64,000 nt of DNA from Xestospongia muta (Eukaryota > Porifera > Demospongiae > Haplosclerida > Petrosiidae): positions 4,025,497 through 4,089,496 of the forward strand of contig OY848921.1 in NCBI GenBank assembly GCA_963693285.1, written 5' to 3'. The position numbers were made by a program, and so were the translations under genes. This document shows positions 48,865-61,033 of this stretch, in pieces. Position 1 is the first letter of the stretch, and each line of letters starts with the position of its first letter. The notes beneath the pieces are model-generated. The model did no database searches. It was not told where the DNA came from and saw only the letters and a program-made list of their open reading frames with translations.

Positions 48865-49798
48865 ATGGCCAGTGGGATTGTTAGATGTGCTATCTCAAGT
48901 GTATTTGAAGAGAAGGAGCTACACTCTGGGTATCCTAGAATGGAGGGAACGAGAGTCCTGGGAAAACTTATCTTAGAAAGAATCACTGAAAGCAATGACA
49001 GTATAGATTGTTTTGATGTTTTCAGTGAATGAACTTAAATATAGCTCACAATATCGTTCTCTGTCAGCAAAACGAGAAAAGATGTAGAATATCAAAAGAA
49101 TACAGTAAGATGTGGGATGAATATTCAAGTCAGTAGACCTACATGATCATCAGGACAAACTACTGCAACCATCTGTGACCTTCAAAACCTTCAAGATGCT
49201 ATTGTCAGACCACTTTTCATCTCCCAGGAGTAGCCAACCTCATGCATCTAGTTCTGCTGAGGAATCAATGAGTAAGGATGAACTAAATGCTCTACAGTAT
49301 ATTGGTGGTTACATACCACGTGTACTACTGAAGAAGTATCAGAAGAGATCTGGACACAAATTTGACACATTTATTGAATGCTTGGGGAATATGACAACCA
49401 ATAGTGATGATAATCGTGAGGATTTGGTAACTTATACTAAAGAATGGATTGGCAAAGTTAATCGTGGAGGTTTATTTCCTTTGAACAACCTTGCCTACAT
49501 TTTGTTTATTGCAGTTGAAAAGGAGGTAAAGGTCCTTCTTCCTACTTACGTGGTTAAGCAGTCATCTAAATCATGTGATGACTTTAAACAGAGGGGGATA
49601 GACAATGTTATGAAAAATGAAGATGTTCAGTGGTATTGGACTCTACTATCTCAAAACATTGACTCTGAAGATGCTGCAATTGAACTGCTGAAGGAAATAG
49701 TACAGCTTTGGGTAACTGTTCGGGGGTTCTCTCTAGTCAATACATGGATGGAAACATACAAAAGAAACAATAAGACAAGTACTAAGAAATCACATTGA
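48865..49798 (+). CDS. Unclassified ORF, possible accessory gene of the adjacent P-like element
   Basis: The main ORF (49175-49798, 207 codons) contains SKDELNALQYIGGYIPRVLL, KEWIGKVNRGGLFPLNNLA, YILFIAVEKEVKVLLPTYVV and LWVTVRGFSLVNTWMETYK, with a Lys-rich tail. These recur, as far as I recall, in uncharacterised invertebrate proteins associated with transposons. An upstream open stretch at 48865-49032 (MASGIVRCAISSVFEEKEL) may be a first exon, since a TATAG acceptor lies near 49046, but linkage is unproved. AATAAA occurs near 49909. It converges tail-to-tail, only 165 bp apart, with the P-like transposase. Of the transposon ORFs here it is among the few uninterrupted ones. Confidence 0.4.
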
Positions 49799-49963
49799 CT
49801 GAGGAAAGAGCTAACTAACAAGGACACATGAACTGTATATGACATTGTATAGTATTTGATGTACTGTAGTATTCAATGTACTGTACTGTAATAATTAATG
49901 TACTGTAATAATAAATTCAAAACTCAAACTCTCCTTTTCCTTCTTTTGCACTGGGGTAGAGGT

Positions 49964-52286
49964 TTACAAGAGGTTCTCAAGACGCCTCTTTCTACAATAG
50001 TTTCCTTGTACTTGGTCAAGTTCCATTGATTTCTGTGCACGAATTGCTACAGCATTGTGTAGGCACTCCTTTATGCAAGGGTTATCACATCGACCACCAC
50101 GACTACGCTGTTTACCGAAGTAGTTTTCAAGAGGATCTTGGGAGATTCTCTCACTCAACAGAAACAATGTTTCTCCTTCTGATGACTGGCCCAAGAGGAA
50201 TCTGGTCATCTCTATGAACGACTTAACTACATGGAATAATACATTTACAAACTTGATGTTATGTACATGTATATGATGATGGTCAGTGGATCTGCATGTA
50301 CCTGTCATTCGTAAACCTTCAACTGTCTCATTGCTCAGATACATTTTTCTCTTCTCTGTTGCTGCATACTGATCATTTGCATTCACTGTGGCCACCCATT
50401 CCTCTATGTATACTAGGAAGTCTTTTTCTAACCACTAAAGAAGACATCTTTCATTATCTAAAAATTGGCATACTTGAAGTCTTTCATCATTTGGATATTG
50501 CAGACAATCAGCTAGGCACTTGATACATGTACTGTACCTGTGTAGCTAGGTACACTCTCATTCTACTGTATGAAGTCAAGTTGATGTGTTCATATTTGAG
50601 TTTAGGCAGAAGTGATAATCCTCTTGATTGGACTGCCATTTCCGATACTTTGTCATAGAGGTCTCTCAGATGTTTCCACTCAATAAACTTACCATTTCTC
50701 TAAAATAGGAATAAAAGAGCCTCTTAAACATAAGGTAAGTCACTATTGTCATGATGTTGTACACAAACTCACAGTCATTAATCGTGTTCCATTAAATCCT
50801 GAGTGGGACCAACAATTTCTAATAGTTTTCATTAAATGAGGTGGGTCTGAAATAAAGTAAATGAAGCACTTTCCCTTTGCAAAAGGATTTTCAGTCTTGT
50901 AGACTAGATCATCACCTAAAAACACAGGGTCATGTATAGTAGACTAAGTATGTGTTTTGTGTCCAACTCACCTGTACCATGCATTCTGAAAAATGTACGA
51001 TTGGGACTGGCACCATCAGCGGTAATAAAGACAACTTGCAAACCAATTCTCTCAATTCGACAAATAGCTTCCCAAACTCTTGGGAAAAGGAATTCACCAG
51101 TGATACCATCAGTTGCAAAATGAGCATAAGGAACGTCCAACTTAAAAAACAGCCCCCTCACCATTAAAACCAAGAGATACTTAGCAATAGGTGGATGATA
51201 TTGCTCAGTTGTACATTGTCGTTCCAAGCTTAAGAGTTCATCATTAATGTCATCAAGACTAACGAACCCTACCACCTCACCAGTGAACATATCATAGACA
51301 AGATTTTCTTTCACCTTCATCTCATCTATTATGATACCACAGAACTTTCGATTAGCTGAGAGTGCAATGATATTTGCTTCCTTGTACAACTGTTCATTTA
51401 CTTCCTTTTGAAAACCTGTCCTGCCCTTAAAAATAGTTAGTGTAATCCCGTAGAGTTCTCTCAGAAGGGAGCTTAATAAAACCAGCACTATGAGTTGCAT
51501 GGTATGCAGACGTTTTAAATTTAGACACCAACGAATCATCACTGGGTGCCAACGAACTTGACGAGAGTCTTTAACAGAAGCTGCCTGTAATTGCTGCTCC
51601 CTAAACATTCTACTGAAACTTCCCTCTGGATACACTTGATTTATCTCAGGTGTTTTCTCTGTCATTATGTCGAGGAGATCACCATGCAAACTACTGTCCA
51701 CACATTCTCCCTGTTTCTTTGTCATTGACGTGATCTTCTGAAGGATTAGCACCTCCTTTTCTGCTGCTTGAGCTCTTCACTTTCACACACTTTCCTTTCT
51801 TTTCAGGAGTGTTTAAGTACCTGATGTTTGCATGACTTGTTGTATCATAATTGCACTCGAACATCGTTTAACCCAACACCTGTATGTTGTTCGTAAAGTT
51901 GCTCTGTAAACTTGACAGGGATAGCACTTTCCTTTAGAGGTAAGGAGGTCACATTTCACATTTGTAATAGTTTGAGTGACTACTTGACCATTTTGACTAA
52001 TAGGAGCATATTTATCTAAAGTAGCCACAGTGCTTCCATCACGAGCCTTTAAAACTCCCTTCTTAGCTGTTATCATAGCAACAAAATTATTATCTGGCTG
52101 ACCAGCACAAATGTTAAGAGAATCTAACAGGTGAAGCAGAGTGATGAGAGTTGCAGGTGTCAGTTTCTTTGGAATGGAGGAAAGTATATGACATGATGTT
52201 GGTATCACTTCGTGGTTGTGCACTGAGAGAAACCATTCTAGGGCATTGTTCACTGTCAAGCAGTGTGTAACAACTAATAGAGGCAT
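49964..52286 (-). pseudogene. P-element/THAP-like transposase, frameshifted
   Basis: N-terminal region: HLLDSLNICAGQPDNNFVAM, ITAKKGVLKARDGSTVATLD and KCDLLTSKGKCYPCQVYR. Core: VRWHPVMIRWCLNL, GFQKEVNEQLYKEANIIALS, CGIIIDEMKVKENLVYDMFT (first Asp), GEVVGFVSLDDIND and VVFITADGASPNRTFFRMHG (second Asp). Then YKTENPFAKGKCFIYFISDP and a GKFIEWKHLRDLYDK-like segment. C-terminus: SQDPLENYFGKQRSRGGRCD, NPCIKECLH and GNYCRKRRLENLL. This is the P-element order. A frameshift near 51450 breaks the SERTLRDYT segment, and several stops lie in the 50400-50900 stretch, unless some of that is intron. Confidence 0.7.
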
Positions 52287-52438
52287 GGAGGATGAAGGAG
52301 AGGAGTTGAATTTACATAATCGGATATGTGAAAGTGGTTGAGAGTTCTCTGTCTGGTCAGTCCATGGCTGCCTTTGAAATGCAACAGGAATGGAGTTATG
52401 AAAATCTTAAATGAAGTATGCATGAGGGACGTCTTGAA

Positions 52439-52600
52439 ATGTGTCAGCGTCTGATAGAGTAGATGCATCTGATAGAGTAGGTTTATCTGATAGAGTAGAT
52501 GTGTCTGATAGAGTAGGTGTGTCTGATGGAGTAGGCATGTCTGATGGAGTAGCTGTGTCTGACAGAGTAGGTATGTCTGATGGAGTAGGTGTAACTTCAA
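52439..52600 (-). repeat. 18-bp coding-type minisatellite (TPSD repeats)
   Basis: About nine units of TCTGATAGAGTAGGTGTG and variants. On the minus strand, in the sense of the transposase, they read T-P-S-D-x or T-L-S-D-x in tandem, following DEVVTEIEV. This would be a disordered Ser/Thr/Asp-rich linker upstream of the P-like transposase, but a stop (after HAYFI) separates it from the 52286 ATG. Confidence 0.8.
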
Positions 52601-52673
52601 TCTCAGTGACAACTTCGTCCTTCTATATACACATACAAATATATTCGTCATGTGTAACATGCATATATTCTAC

Positions 52674-52751
52674 CTGTCTCTTTTGCTTGTAATTCTTCTT
52701 TAGGAGAGTCTTGTTTTACGAGGCATGTTCCCTGATCTTCAGTTGTCGGGT
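52674..52751 (-). CDS. Candidate upstream exon of the P-like transposase
   Basis: Acceptor TATTTCTATAG and donor GACAG/GTAGAA flank an open frame PTTEDQGTCLVKQDSPKEE then LQAKET, similar in flavour to the low-complexity linker that follows. Its phase does not match the next stretch exactly, so either the splice sites differ or the gene is broken here. Confidence 0.3.
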
Positions 52752-54624
52752 CTATAGAAATATTCAGATGAGTCACTTCTGACTAAGTTAATATAGCCAA
52801 TTCATTCAGATACTATTGCTTTATAGGGCATGTAAACCCTGGAGCTGAGCTTTTTATCACTAACTCAAAGTAGGAACACAAAGTAGGGGTATCTTTGGCC
52901 CAATAATCAGTCATTTGGATGCCTGAAAACACATGCTACTGTCTTGTTTATACGTTAGGTCCAATTACCCATTAGTGTACAGTGTATGGTCAATTGCACA
53001 ACTCAAATACTTCAATGATACCTTACCTAGAGGAACACAAACAATTCAATGGGGGCAATGTCGGACTTCTTGACAGTCTAAAAGCATAAATAAGTAGACA
53101 GAAACTCTCACAGACAAACAAACTTTGAGATGAATGTGACCAAGTTGCTTTTATTGAGTGCACGCCCTGTAATGCTAACAGCGATAATGACAAATTATCT
53201 CTCCGCCCAGTACTACTACCGTGAACGTAGTCAATCCCTAGGAGGTATGGTGTGCGTAGTGCATTGCGAAAATTTTCTTACTAATTATATATTCATAGCA
53301 GTGTGGTTAATATTTAAATAATTAATTGGTTGAGAACAAAATTTACACAAAGTAAGTCAACCTATGTTTTGACTTGCTAGCAAATTCATTAGCAACTGCA
53401 ACCAAATCAAGAGAGTCCGTAAAATTTTTGTGCACATGTAATAGAAGCAAGTGATGTAATTAAGTTTGTGCTTGATGGTGTGTCTAGCAAAGTGCAAACT
53501 AGTCCATGAATAATACCATTACTTGTATTTTTGCACAAACATTTTGAATGTGATTTTAACTTCATCATCTCAAAATTTTCAGAAGGAACAAGCTAAGCGT
53601 CCTTTTTAATGAATAACCATATCTTATCAGAATTATCTAAACTTCCATATACTCCACCAAATTCAGTGATATCATCACATCGTTCATGTATATATTTCAA
53701 TTTCCCAGCTGTAGTACAATTACCTGCATTGAGTCACATTTTTGCCAAGCTTTGTGATAAGTGAAATTAAGGTAATTATGCCAATAGACATGCCAGTTGA
53801 CCCCTCGGTATTTTATTCTATAATATCACAATCTGTGAAAGCTATGCTGAATTTCCATAGGAGTTGATAAGAGTGATAGCTAAGGATGGATAAATCTACC
53901 CGGTGTTGCATAGTGCCGTCAGACGATTAATGAAACAAGCGTTTCTGGTATCAACAAGGAAAAACGCAGTTGAAGTTAGCCTCACACTCCTGAGCCTAAC
54001 ATTCCTAAGAAAACCACATCATAGACATTCCAAACGCCTACTCAATTGGGTCATTTGAAATGTGAGGCTGGAAGCAGTGGTTGCACGTGAAAGAAGGTTT
54101 GTGTTTTAAATATTTACTTACATATAAATATGAAAATATCCTTGGTTCACTTCTAGGTTTAGTATATAATGTATGAAGTGAGAATATGGTAATTAGGTCA
54201 GCATTGCCAGCTATTTTTCACTCCCAGAACTGAGTAAATGAAGGTAAGTCCTGGATTCAGTACAAAATGAACGACTAACCTGAGACTCGTATATCTATCC
54301 CAACACCTACAAGGGAGATGTTTTGATTTTAAATCAATAGATAACTTGTCTCTGGTGTCCAGATATGAGTGTCTGATTGCCAAATGAGAGCTTCATTACC
54401 TCCTAATTAATTGTGATGAGTTTGATCAATGCTTTGTGAGGAGTGTAAGAACTTGAAATAAATGCTAAATGCAGAGTGAGTATAGATATTGCTGGCTTAT
54501 AATATTATAAGTAGTCACAGCCTCAAGCCTTCACTATAGCCTTGCTATATTATATGGACTACCTAACAATAAGTATTTGAGGGATGGTAAGGATTGTTAT
54601 ATGGCAGTAGTTCATGGGCATATC
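52752..54624. other. No recognised gene
   Basis: A short minus-strand open stretch near 52825-52925 starts MTDYWAKDTPTLCSYFELVI and could belong to the P-like gene, but this is unsupported. At 53978-54069 GCCTCACAC and ATGTGAGGC form a weak 90-bp inverted pair. The rest is AT-rich and shows nothing. Confidence 0.35.
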
Positions 54625-54803
54625 TGTTGTTATTCTTTTCTTTAGATTATTTATTGAACAAAGAATCATAAAACCAAAAGTTTTCAGAAGATTCTCAAAA
54701 AACACGTGCAAGTATATACAGCAAAAAACAGTTAATCAAAGAAGTGATAAAATACATAACAGTTAATTAATGATGTGACAAATGTCAATTTACTATTACA
54801 ACA
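54625..54803 (-). repeat. 3' LTR of the copia element (179 bp)
   Basis: In element sense it starts TGTTGTAATAG, directly after the polypurine tract AAAGAGGGAG, and ends AATAACAACA, with TGTTGT/ACAACA inverted ends. It contains GTATATAC and AATAAA (in CAATAAATAATC). The pol reading frame runs through the tract into the LTR before stopping. No second LTR lies in the window. Confidence 0.75.
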
Positions 54804-57684
54804 CTCCCTCTTTAATTGACATGGTATTGGTAAATTCTTCAGTCCCATCTCCAATCGAAGAATTTCAAATTGATCACGCGAGAGAGGTTTTGTTAATATG
54901 TCTGCTGTCATCTGGTCAGTTGGACAGTACACTAATTCAATGATTCCATCATTTAAAGCTTCACGCACGTAGTGAAACTTGATATCAATGTGCTTGGTTC
55001 TAGCTTGAGAGATTGGGTTCCTTGCAATGGCTCCTTGGTTATCCTCTTTAATGATAGTTGGTGTTTTTGGTGTTGCCTTAATGTCTGACAATAGTCTCCT
55101 CAACCATACAGCCTCTTCTGTGGCTGTACTGAGTGCCACATACTCTGCTTCAGCAGTAGATAACGCAACAACTTGTTGCTTCTTGCTGAACCAGCTAATA
55201 GCTCCTTCGGACATGGCAAATACATTCCCTGTAGTAGAATGTCAGTCATCCATGTCTCCGGCCCAATCTGCATCTGAGAATCCAATTAGGCTATCATCTG
55301 TTGATCTCTTGTACCTCAATCCAAGGTTGATCATTCCCTTAAGATAACTAAGAATTCGTTTTACTGCTGTCATGTGAGCTTCATTAGGACAGGAGTTGAA
55401 CTTTGACATAGTTCCCACTGTTTGAGCAATGTCAGGTCTAGTTGCGAGAGCTGCATAAAGTAGACTACCTACCATAGATTGATAGCATATTGGATCGACC
55501 AACTTACTAACTCCATCGTCCTTAACTAACTTGACCTTGGTGTCGACTGGAGTAGTGGATGGTTTTGCTTGAGATAGTCCATATCTTTCCAGGCAATAGT
55601 GGAGTTTACCAAGATCTTTCATCTTGAAACGTGTTGCTAGACTGTTCTTTATCCACCTCATTTTCTCTGGGGTCTTTGTGATAATTATTAAGTCATCAAC
55701 GTATACAGCAATGATAGTTAAGTCAGTCCCTTCACTCCTGACAAAGAAGCAAGGGTCAGCGGTACATTGTTTGAAGTTAGTAGACTCCATGTGTTTCTTG
55801 AAAACTGTTTCCAGCATCTAGGTGACTGTTTTAATCCCAAATTTGATTTCTTCAGCTTACAAACAAAACGTTCCTAACGTACCTTTCCTTCCTTAACATA
55901 TCCTGGTGGATGTTCCATGTAGATTTCTTCATCTAACGTTCCATTTAGGTAAGCCGTGACAACATCCATCTGGTGAATCAACATACCATTTTGAACTGCA
56001 AATGCTAATAATGCTCGAACAAATGAATACCTAACTACAGGTGAGAATGACTCATTGTAGTCATCGTATTTTTGAGCGTATCCTTTCGCCACAAGTCGGG
56101 CTTTATAGCACTCCACATTCCCATCACTTCCATGTTTAGTCTTAAATATCCATTTAAATCCAACTGGCCTCCGTCCACTAGGCAATTCCACTAGCTCCCA
56201 TGTTCCATTCTCCATCAGTGATTTGTACTCTGAATCTGCTGCTTCTTTCCATTTCTCAGACAATTTACCTTCCGGTGTTTCCTCGATATTTTGTGGTTCT
56301 TCTATTTGACCTCCAGCTAAAAATGCAGTATCAACAAACTCATCAATTCCATACCTGATTGGCACAATGTTCTGTCGTCTTAGAATACTGGTGTTGATCC
56401 TCTTCTTGATTCTCTGGTTCTTCGGGTTGTGGCTGTTCCATTGGTTCCTCCTCTTCTTCAGTACCACACCTTTTTCGTGGTCACTGACTGTTGTTACTGT
56501 AGTTGAGTCACGTTGAAAATCAGACTCATTAAAGATGATGTCCCAATGTATAATGACCTTTGACGTGTTCTCATCAATCAGACAATATCCCTTTGTTTGA
56601 AGACTATATCCAATGAAACGTAGCTTGTCTGCTTTTTTTCTCAGTTTTCCTTTTCTGTTAGAATCCGGTATATAGGTGTAAGCCATACAACCAAACACTC
56701 TAAGGTGACTGAGGTCAGGCTTCCTCCCATCTTCTCCCTCAAGGATTTTGTAGGTGCTCGGTACCTCAGGTAAGCATCAGTAGCCACCACCTCCACCCAA
56801 TAACACTCTGGTAGTCCAGCTTGAGCCATCATGGCACATGCAGACTCCATCAGGGTTCGATTGATCCTCTTTACAACATTCTGAGCAGGTGAGTATGGGG
56901 CTGAAAGCTCATGGTGTATCCCTCTTGATTTTAAGTAAGACTCAAACTCTTTTGAGAGATATTCCCCACCATTATCTGATCGTAGAATCCCTATCGAGAG
57001 ACCACACTCACTAGTAGTACAGGACTCAAACTTCTTGAACTTATCAAAGACCTCCCACTTGTTCCTCATGAAGTACACCTTACAACATCTTGTGTAGTCG
57101 TCGATGAAAGTATCAAAGTACCTTCTTCCTCCAATAGAGCCTGTAGGCATAGGCCCACACACATCACTATGCACATGCTGTAGTCTCCTCGTTGAACGGA
57201 TTTCTCCCACTGGCTTGAAAGCTTTTCTAGACATCCTTCCTTTCACACACTTCTCACAGAATGATATCCCCATAGACTTAGGTATCTCCACGCCTTTTAC
57301 CAACTCCTGACTAACAATCTCTTTCAATTGATGTTCATTTAAGTGTCCTAATCGTTGATGCCAATGATCAGCTTTCTTTCCAACTCAAGATCCTGATGCC
57401 ACAGTAACATGTTCCTGAGTGATAGTTTCACAATCCAAGTAATAGAGTTTGTCCGTAAGTGATCCCATTCCTAGAAGTTTCCCATTTCTGTCACGAATCC
57501 AACAACCTATATTTCCAAAGTTCACAGTATTTCTCTTAGCAGCACCTGCTCTCACTGAGAACAAATTACAGGCCAGCTTGGGCACGTATAAAACATTATG
57601 CATGGTAACCATTTTAGGCTTACTCATTTTGAAGACCATTGTGAAGTGGATATTTTCTTTTGCAAAGCCTTGCACTGTACTCAT
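54732..57684 (-). pseudogene. Copia pol polyprotein, decayed
   Basis: Pre-integrase: HNVLYVPKLACNLFSV. Integrase: FCEKCVKGRMSRKAF, HVHSDVCGPMPTGSIGGRRY (Asp), ILRSDNGGEYLSKEF (Asp), and AQNVVKRINRTL, where the family Glu is Lys. Reverse transcriptase: WKEAADSEYKSLMENGTWEL, KARLVAKGYAQKY, MDVVTAYLNGTLDEEIYM and IIAVYVDDLIIITKTPEKM. About 30 residues are missing between KLHYCL and ERYGLSQAKP. RNase H: FSDADWAGD, STAEAEYVALSTATEEAVWL, KEDNQGAI and KHIDIKFHYVREA. Stops or frameshifts occur near 57370, 56660, 55860 and 55230. The lost integrase Glu alone would prevent integration. Confidence 0.9.
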
Positions 57685-59789
57685 TTTTGATGTAATTCAT
57701 GCTGCTGAAACCACACTCACAAATGACAGATGAGGGTGATACAGAAAGCAAAAAATGGCTCATTTTACCAGATCCTTATAGTCATCACTTTCATATAGTT
57801 CACACCAGAATGTTACTTGGTTCTTTTGACACGGTTCATAGTAGAAATCTAGGAACGAGTCATTTTGGTACATTGTGTACTGGGTAGAGATGACACTGAC
57901 ATCAAAGTCACATGGATCAGTATCAGTATTGAATCTTTCCATTAGAGCAGGAATGTTTGCCCTATGAAGCTGTCTGAGGCTAGGGTCAAGGAATGAGGTG
58001 TTGTCAATGATGAAGTCCATTTCAGGGAAACAGTCGATTAGGGAGAGTGAAACTGTTTCTACATACAATAACATTGTTTCCTTCGATACTTTTAATTCTC
58101 TCTCAGTGAGAAGAGAATGTTCTATGCAATGTTTAAGATACTTTTGGAGTTTCTTTTCCAGTAAACACAGGATGGCTTCTTCCAAAGGTTGGTGGTTTTC
58201 ATCTGATATGTCCTTGCTATTATCAATAAGAATTGGATCAAGGAAAGTTTTAATTAGAGCACGAATTTTACTGTAAACAACATGCAGTGACATCTCAGAG
58301 TGTTGCACCCATTTATTCACTGAAGCTAGGATATCCAACTGTGGACCAATAAAGAACAGGTAAAGGTGGAATAGTGGCTCACTTATTCTTTCATACAGAG
58401 CCTTGCTCTTATTCCTAACACCGACACTATTTGTTCTATCATTTTATTGCTCTTCAAAAAATATGACCAGCAGTGGAAGAAGGTGGATGAGTCTTTCAAT
58501 GCAGTCTGCAAAGGAAAGCCAACGCATCTTGTGATACTGTACAAGAGCAATATGGGGGCTGTCAGGTTCAACAAAATCTTTTAACATTTTTAACTCTTCT
58601 CTTCACACTGGACTATCCTGAAAGAAAAAGAGGACATCACCAACTAATCTCTCAACAGTGTCCGGGATAAGCTTTTGTCCAGCTTTGGACACAAGCACAA
58701 GACAATGAGAGGGGCAGTGGGTGACAAATATTTTAGAATTAACAGAAGATATCAGCTTTCCAGCTATGCCATTCATTGAAGATATCATGACTGGAGTCCC
58801 ATCACAAGTCATGCTAACTAATCAATTAAGTGGCAGGCTAACACCATCCCCAGGATTGAAAACATCCATCATAGCTTCGAAAAGTGGAGTAGCAGTAGGA
58901 TGTCCATGAATCTGTTTCATTTCGAGAAAATCTTCTACAACTATGCGCTTTTCAACATGAACAAAACGAACATACACAGACATCTGCTCTTTCATAGCAG
59001 TGTCAGTGCTCTCGTCTACGATAACACTCCGAAACATGGCATTGTTAAGTTCATGAATCAGATCAGGTCGTATGATTTTCATGTGAATATCCTACGTACA
59101 TCTAGTCACTGATTCTCTACTAGAGGGCATCTGGCAAAAATAACTGAATTTGGATCTGCCAGTGCCGCAAACTCAGTGAATGCAGGAGAAGTACTAAATG
59201 GCATTTTGTGCTTGTTGATGATAAACGCTAGCTTGAAAGGAGCAAGCTTTAGTAGTTGATTAGGCTCCATAGCATGCCTCATTGTAGTTTGCTGCCTCGA
59301 AAGATTAGACTCATAGAGAGTTAAAATCCGTGACCACTTTCCCTCACTAAAAACCTTGCTTTTAGGATGTTTTCTCTCCTGATGACAATTGGCTGTGCTA
59401 CATTTAGCCTTCATCCTTTCATTACATAGTACACAAACCATTTCATCGTCTACGGTATCCTCACTTGAACGGGAAGACACTGCTGGCCACATAAGAAACT
59501 GCTGCTTCCATTTGGGCTTGAATTTCAAGGTCGACGACTTTTTACAAGGCACAGTAGAGGTAGAAGATACCCTGGATAATCCAAATCCAAACGATGTCAG
59601 TGTGCTTGTCCCTTGCTTGTCCCTTTCTCTCTCCATCTCCCAGCCATCACGTGCTTGCTAACTTCGCCCCCATAACTCCGCCTAATAATCTAGCTAAGCA
59701 GTAGTTTGGTGTGGATTTTTAGTCCACTGGTGCTACCGGCCAATAAGAAGAGCTAAAATAAGTGCCATAGTGCCAGTTGCACACCCCTG
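57665..59789 (-). mobile_element. hAT element lacking its 3' end
   Basis: The right end, in element sense, starts CAGGGGTGTGCAACTGGCAC (59789 downward), typical of hAT termini. The transposase follows. The opposite terminus is absent because the coding sequence runs directly into copia DNA at 57665-57690. Confidence 0.7.
57670..59636 (-). pseudogene. hAT (DUF4371-type) transposase relic
   Basis: Starts MERERDKQGTSTLTSFGFGL. A degenerate zinc finger follows (MVCVLCNERMKAKCSTANCH with HPKS). Core: IHELNNAMFRSVIVDESTDT (first Asp), EQMSVYVRFVHVEKRIVVED, TCDGTPVMISSMNGIAGKL (second Asp), VTHCPSHCLVLVSKAGQKLI and KMRWLSFADCIERLIHLLP. Then a helical stretch follows (FLDPILIDNSKDIS, YVETVSLSLIDCFPEMDF). 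The C-terminal dimerisation motif SSVICECGFSSMNYIKNEYS appears after a one-base frameshift near 57765. Other breaks are at 59105, 58820 and 58600. It is a different hAT lineage from the one at 30.6-32.5 kb. Confidence 0.75.
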
Positions 59790-61033
59790 TCTACTCTTGC
59801 AGTGGTCTCCACTGCATTTGTGCTTACAAAATACATGTGAATATGATTAATACGATCAACTGTACACTTTAATAGCTCAGCAAAAATAAATTATTCAACA
59901 TTTTTCATTTGATTGAAGAACTTCAATTGCTACTCTATGCTTTATGATGTACATACGAAAACTTTAAATAACAAAATAATTAGGAGGATGGCATATCTCT
60001 TAATTAATTTGCCTTCACTGCATCTTTGTAATTTATTTTAAAACTCTCCATTAATAGAGTAGTAAGTACCTATACATTTGAAACAATAATTATGATAGAC
60101 TGATACAGACTATACCTCTGGCCAGACTATTGTTTTTGTGAAGTCTGACAGAAAATATATTGGTTGCTGCTTTACATCACTTTCTATTCCCTTTAGATAG
60201 TGCTCAATTTCTAGCAACTATAACCATTTTTGAGATTATGCATGCCATTTATTGTTACCATATCATGCAGAGTGATTGGCCATTTGTCGTTGAACCTCTT
60301 TATCATAAGTGTCCTATGCTTGATATCACTTTGGGATACATTCAAGTACAGTTGTCTTATTGTTGTCTGTTAAATATTAGAAATTTGTATAGATGTTTTA
60401 AACTGAACTTACTTCATGTTTTTTGAGAGTGGACCTTATGAAGGTTCTTGTAAAGATACAATCTCTGATAAAAAGGGGAAGTTAGGACATAGTTACCTTT
60501 CACTCATTGTAACTTACTCATCGCTTTCTTCTCTTTTAAGGTGGGGGTACATGACTATGAAAAACTGTTCTCCCCAATATCTGTTACTGCTGTAGAGGTC
60601 ATCACAATGTACATTTGATTTATTATAATATGTTGGTACTAATGCTCCTGAACATCTTGGTTCTTCTAAATAGAACAGTGTGTTCATACAAAATGGAATG
60701 GTAATGGCTTAAATTAAGGTATCTGAATAGGTAATTAATTGTCTTGTTCACCTGTTTCTGGTGTATGTAAATGTTTGATAGAAAACAAGATTATTATTGA
60801 AAAAATCATCACTGTTTTAGAAGGTACTGACTTCACAGACAAACACCGACTAGAGCTACAAATATTACTTAATTAGCAACAGTGTCTGTGGACAACTATG
60901 ACTATGGAACACCAGAGAGTCAAGCTAGTGAGAAGCTAATAAGTTATTTAAAACAATCATAGGATTGCCTGGCACACATAACATGCTGCACATGCCAGAC
61001 AGAATAAATAATACGTAGGTTTGTTGCATGTAC
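59790..61033. other. No recognised gene
   Basis: One plus-strand frame of 88 codons (60160-60426) lacks motif support. Otherwise AT-rich sequence with nothing to report. Confidence 0.45.

Larger units (their letters stand above)
54625..57690 (-). mobile_element. Ty1/copia retrotransposon, 5'-truncated
   Basis: Contains the tail of protease/pre-integrase, integrase, reverse transcriptase and RNase H in copia order, then a polypurine tract (AAAGAGGGAG) and one LTR. The gag, the protease active site and the 5' LTR are missing. The 5' break at about 57665-57690 falls in the C-terminus of a hAT transposase. Confidence 0.9.

Noticed and set aside
52441..52692. Plus-strand ORF of SDRVG repeats
   Set aside because: Shadow of the 18-bp minisatellite; the minus-strand frame fits the adjacent P-like transposase better.
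53978..54069. Possible 90-bp MITE with GCCTCACAC ends
   Set aside because: Only about nine bases are mirrored and no target duplication is seen.
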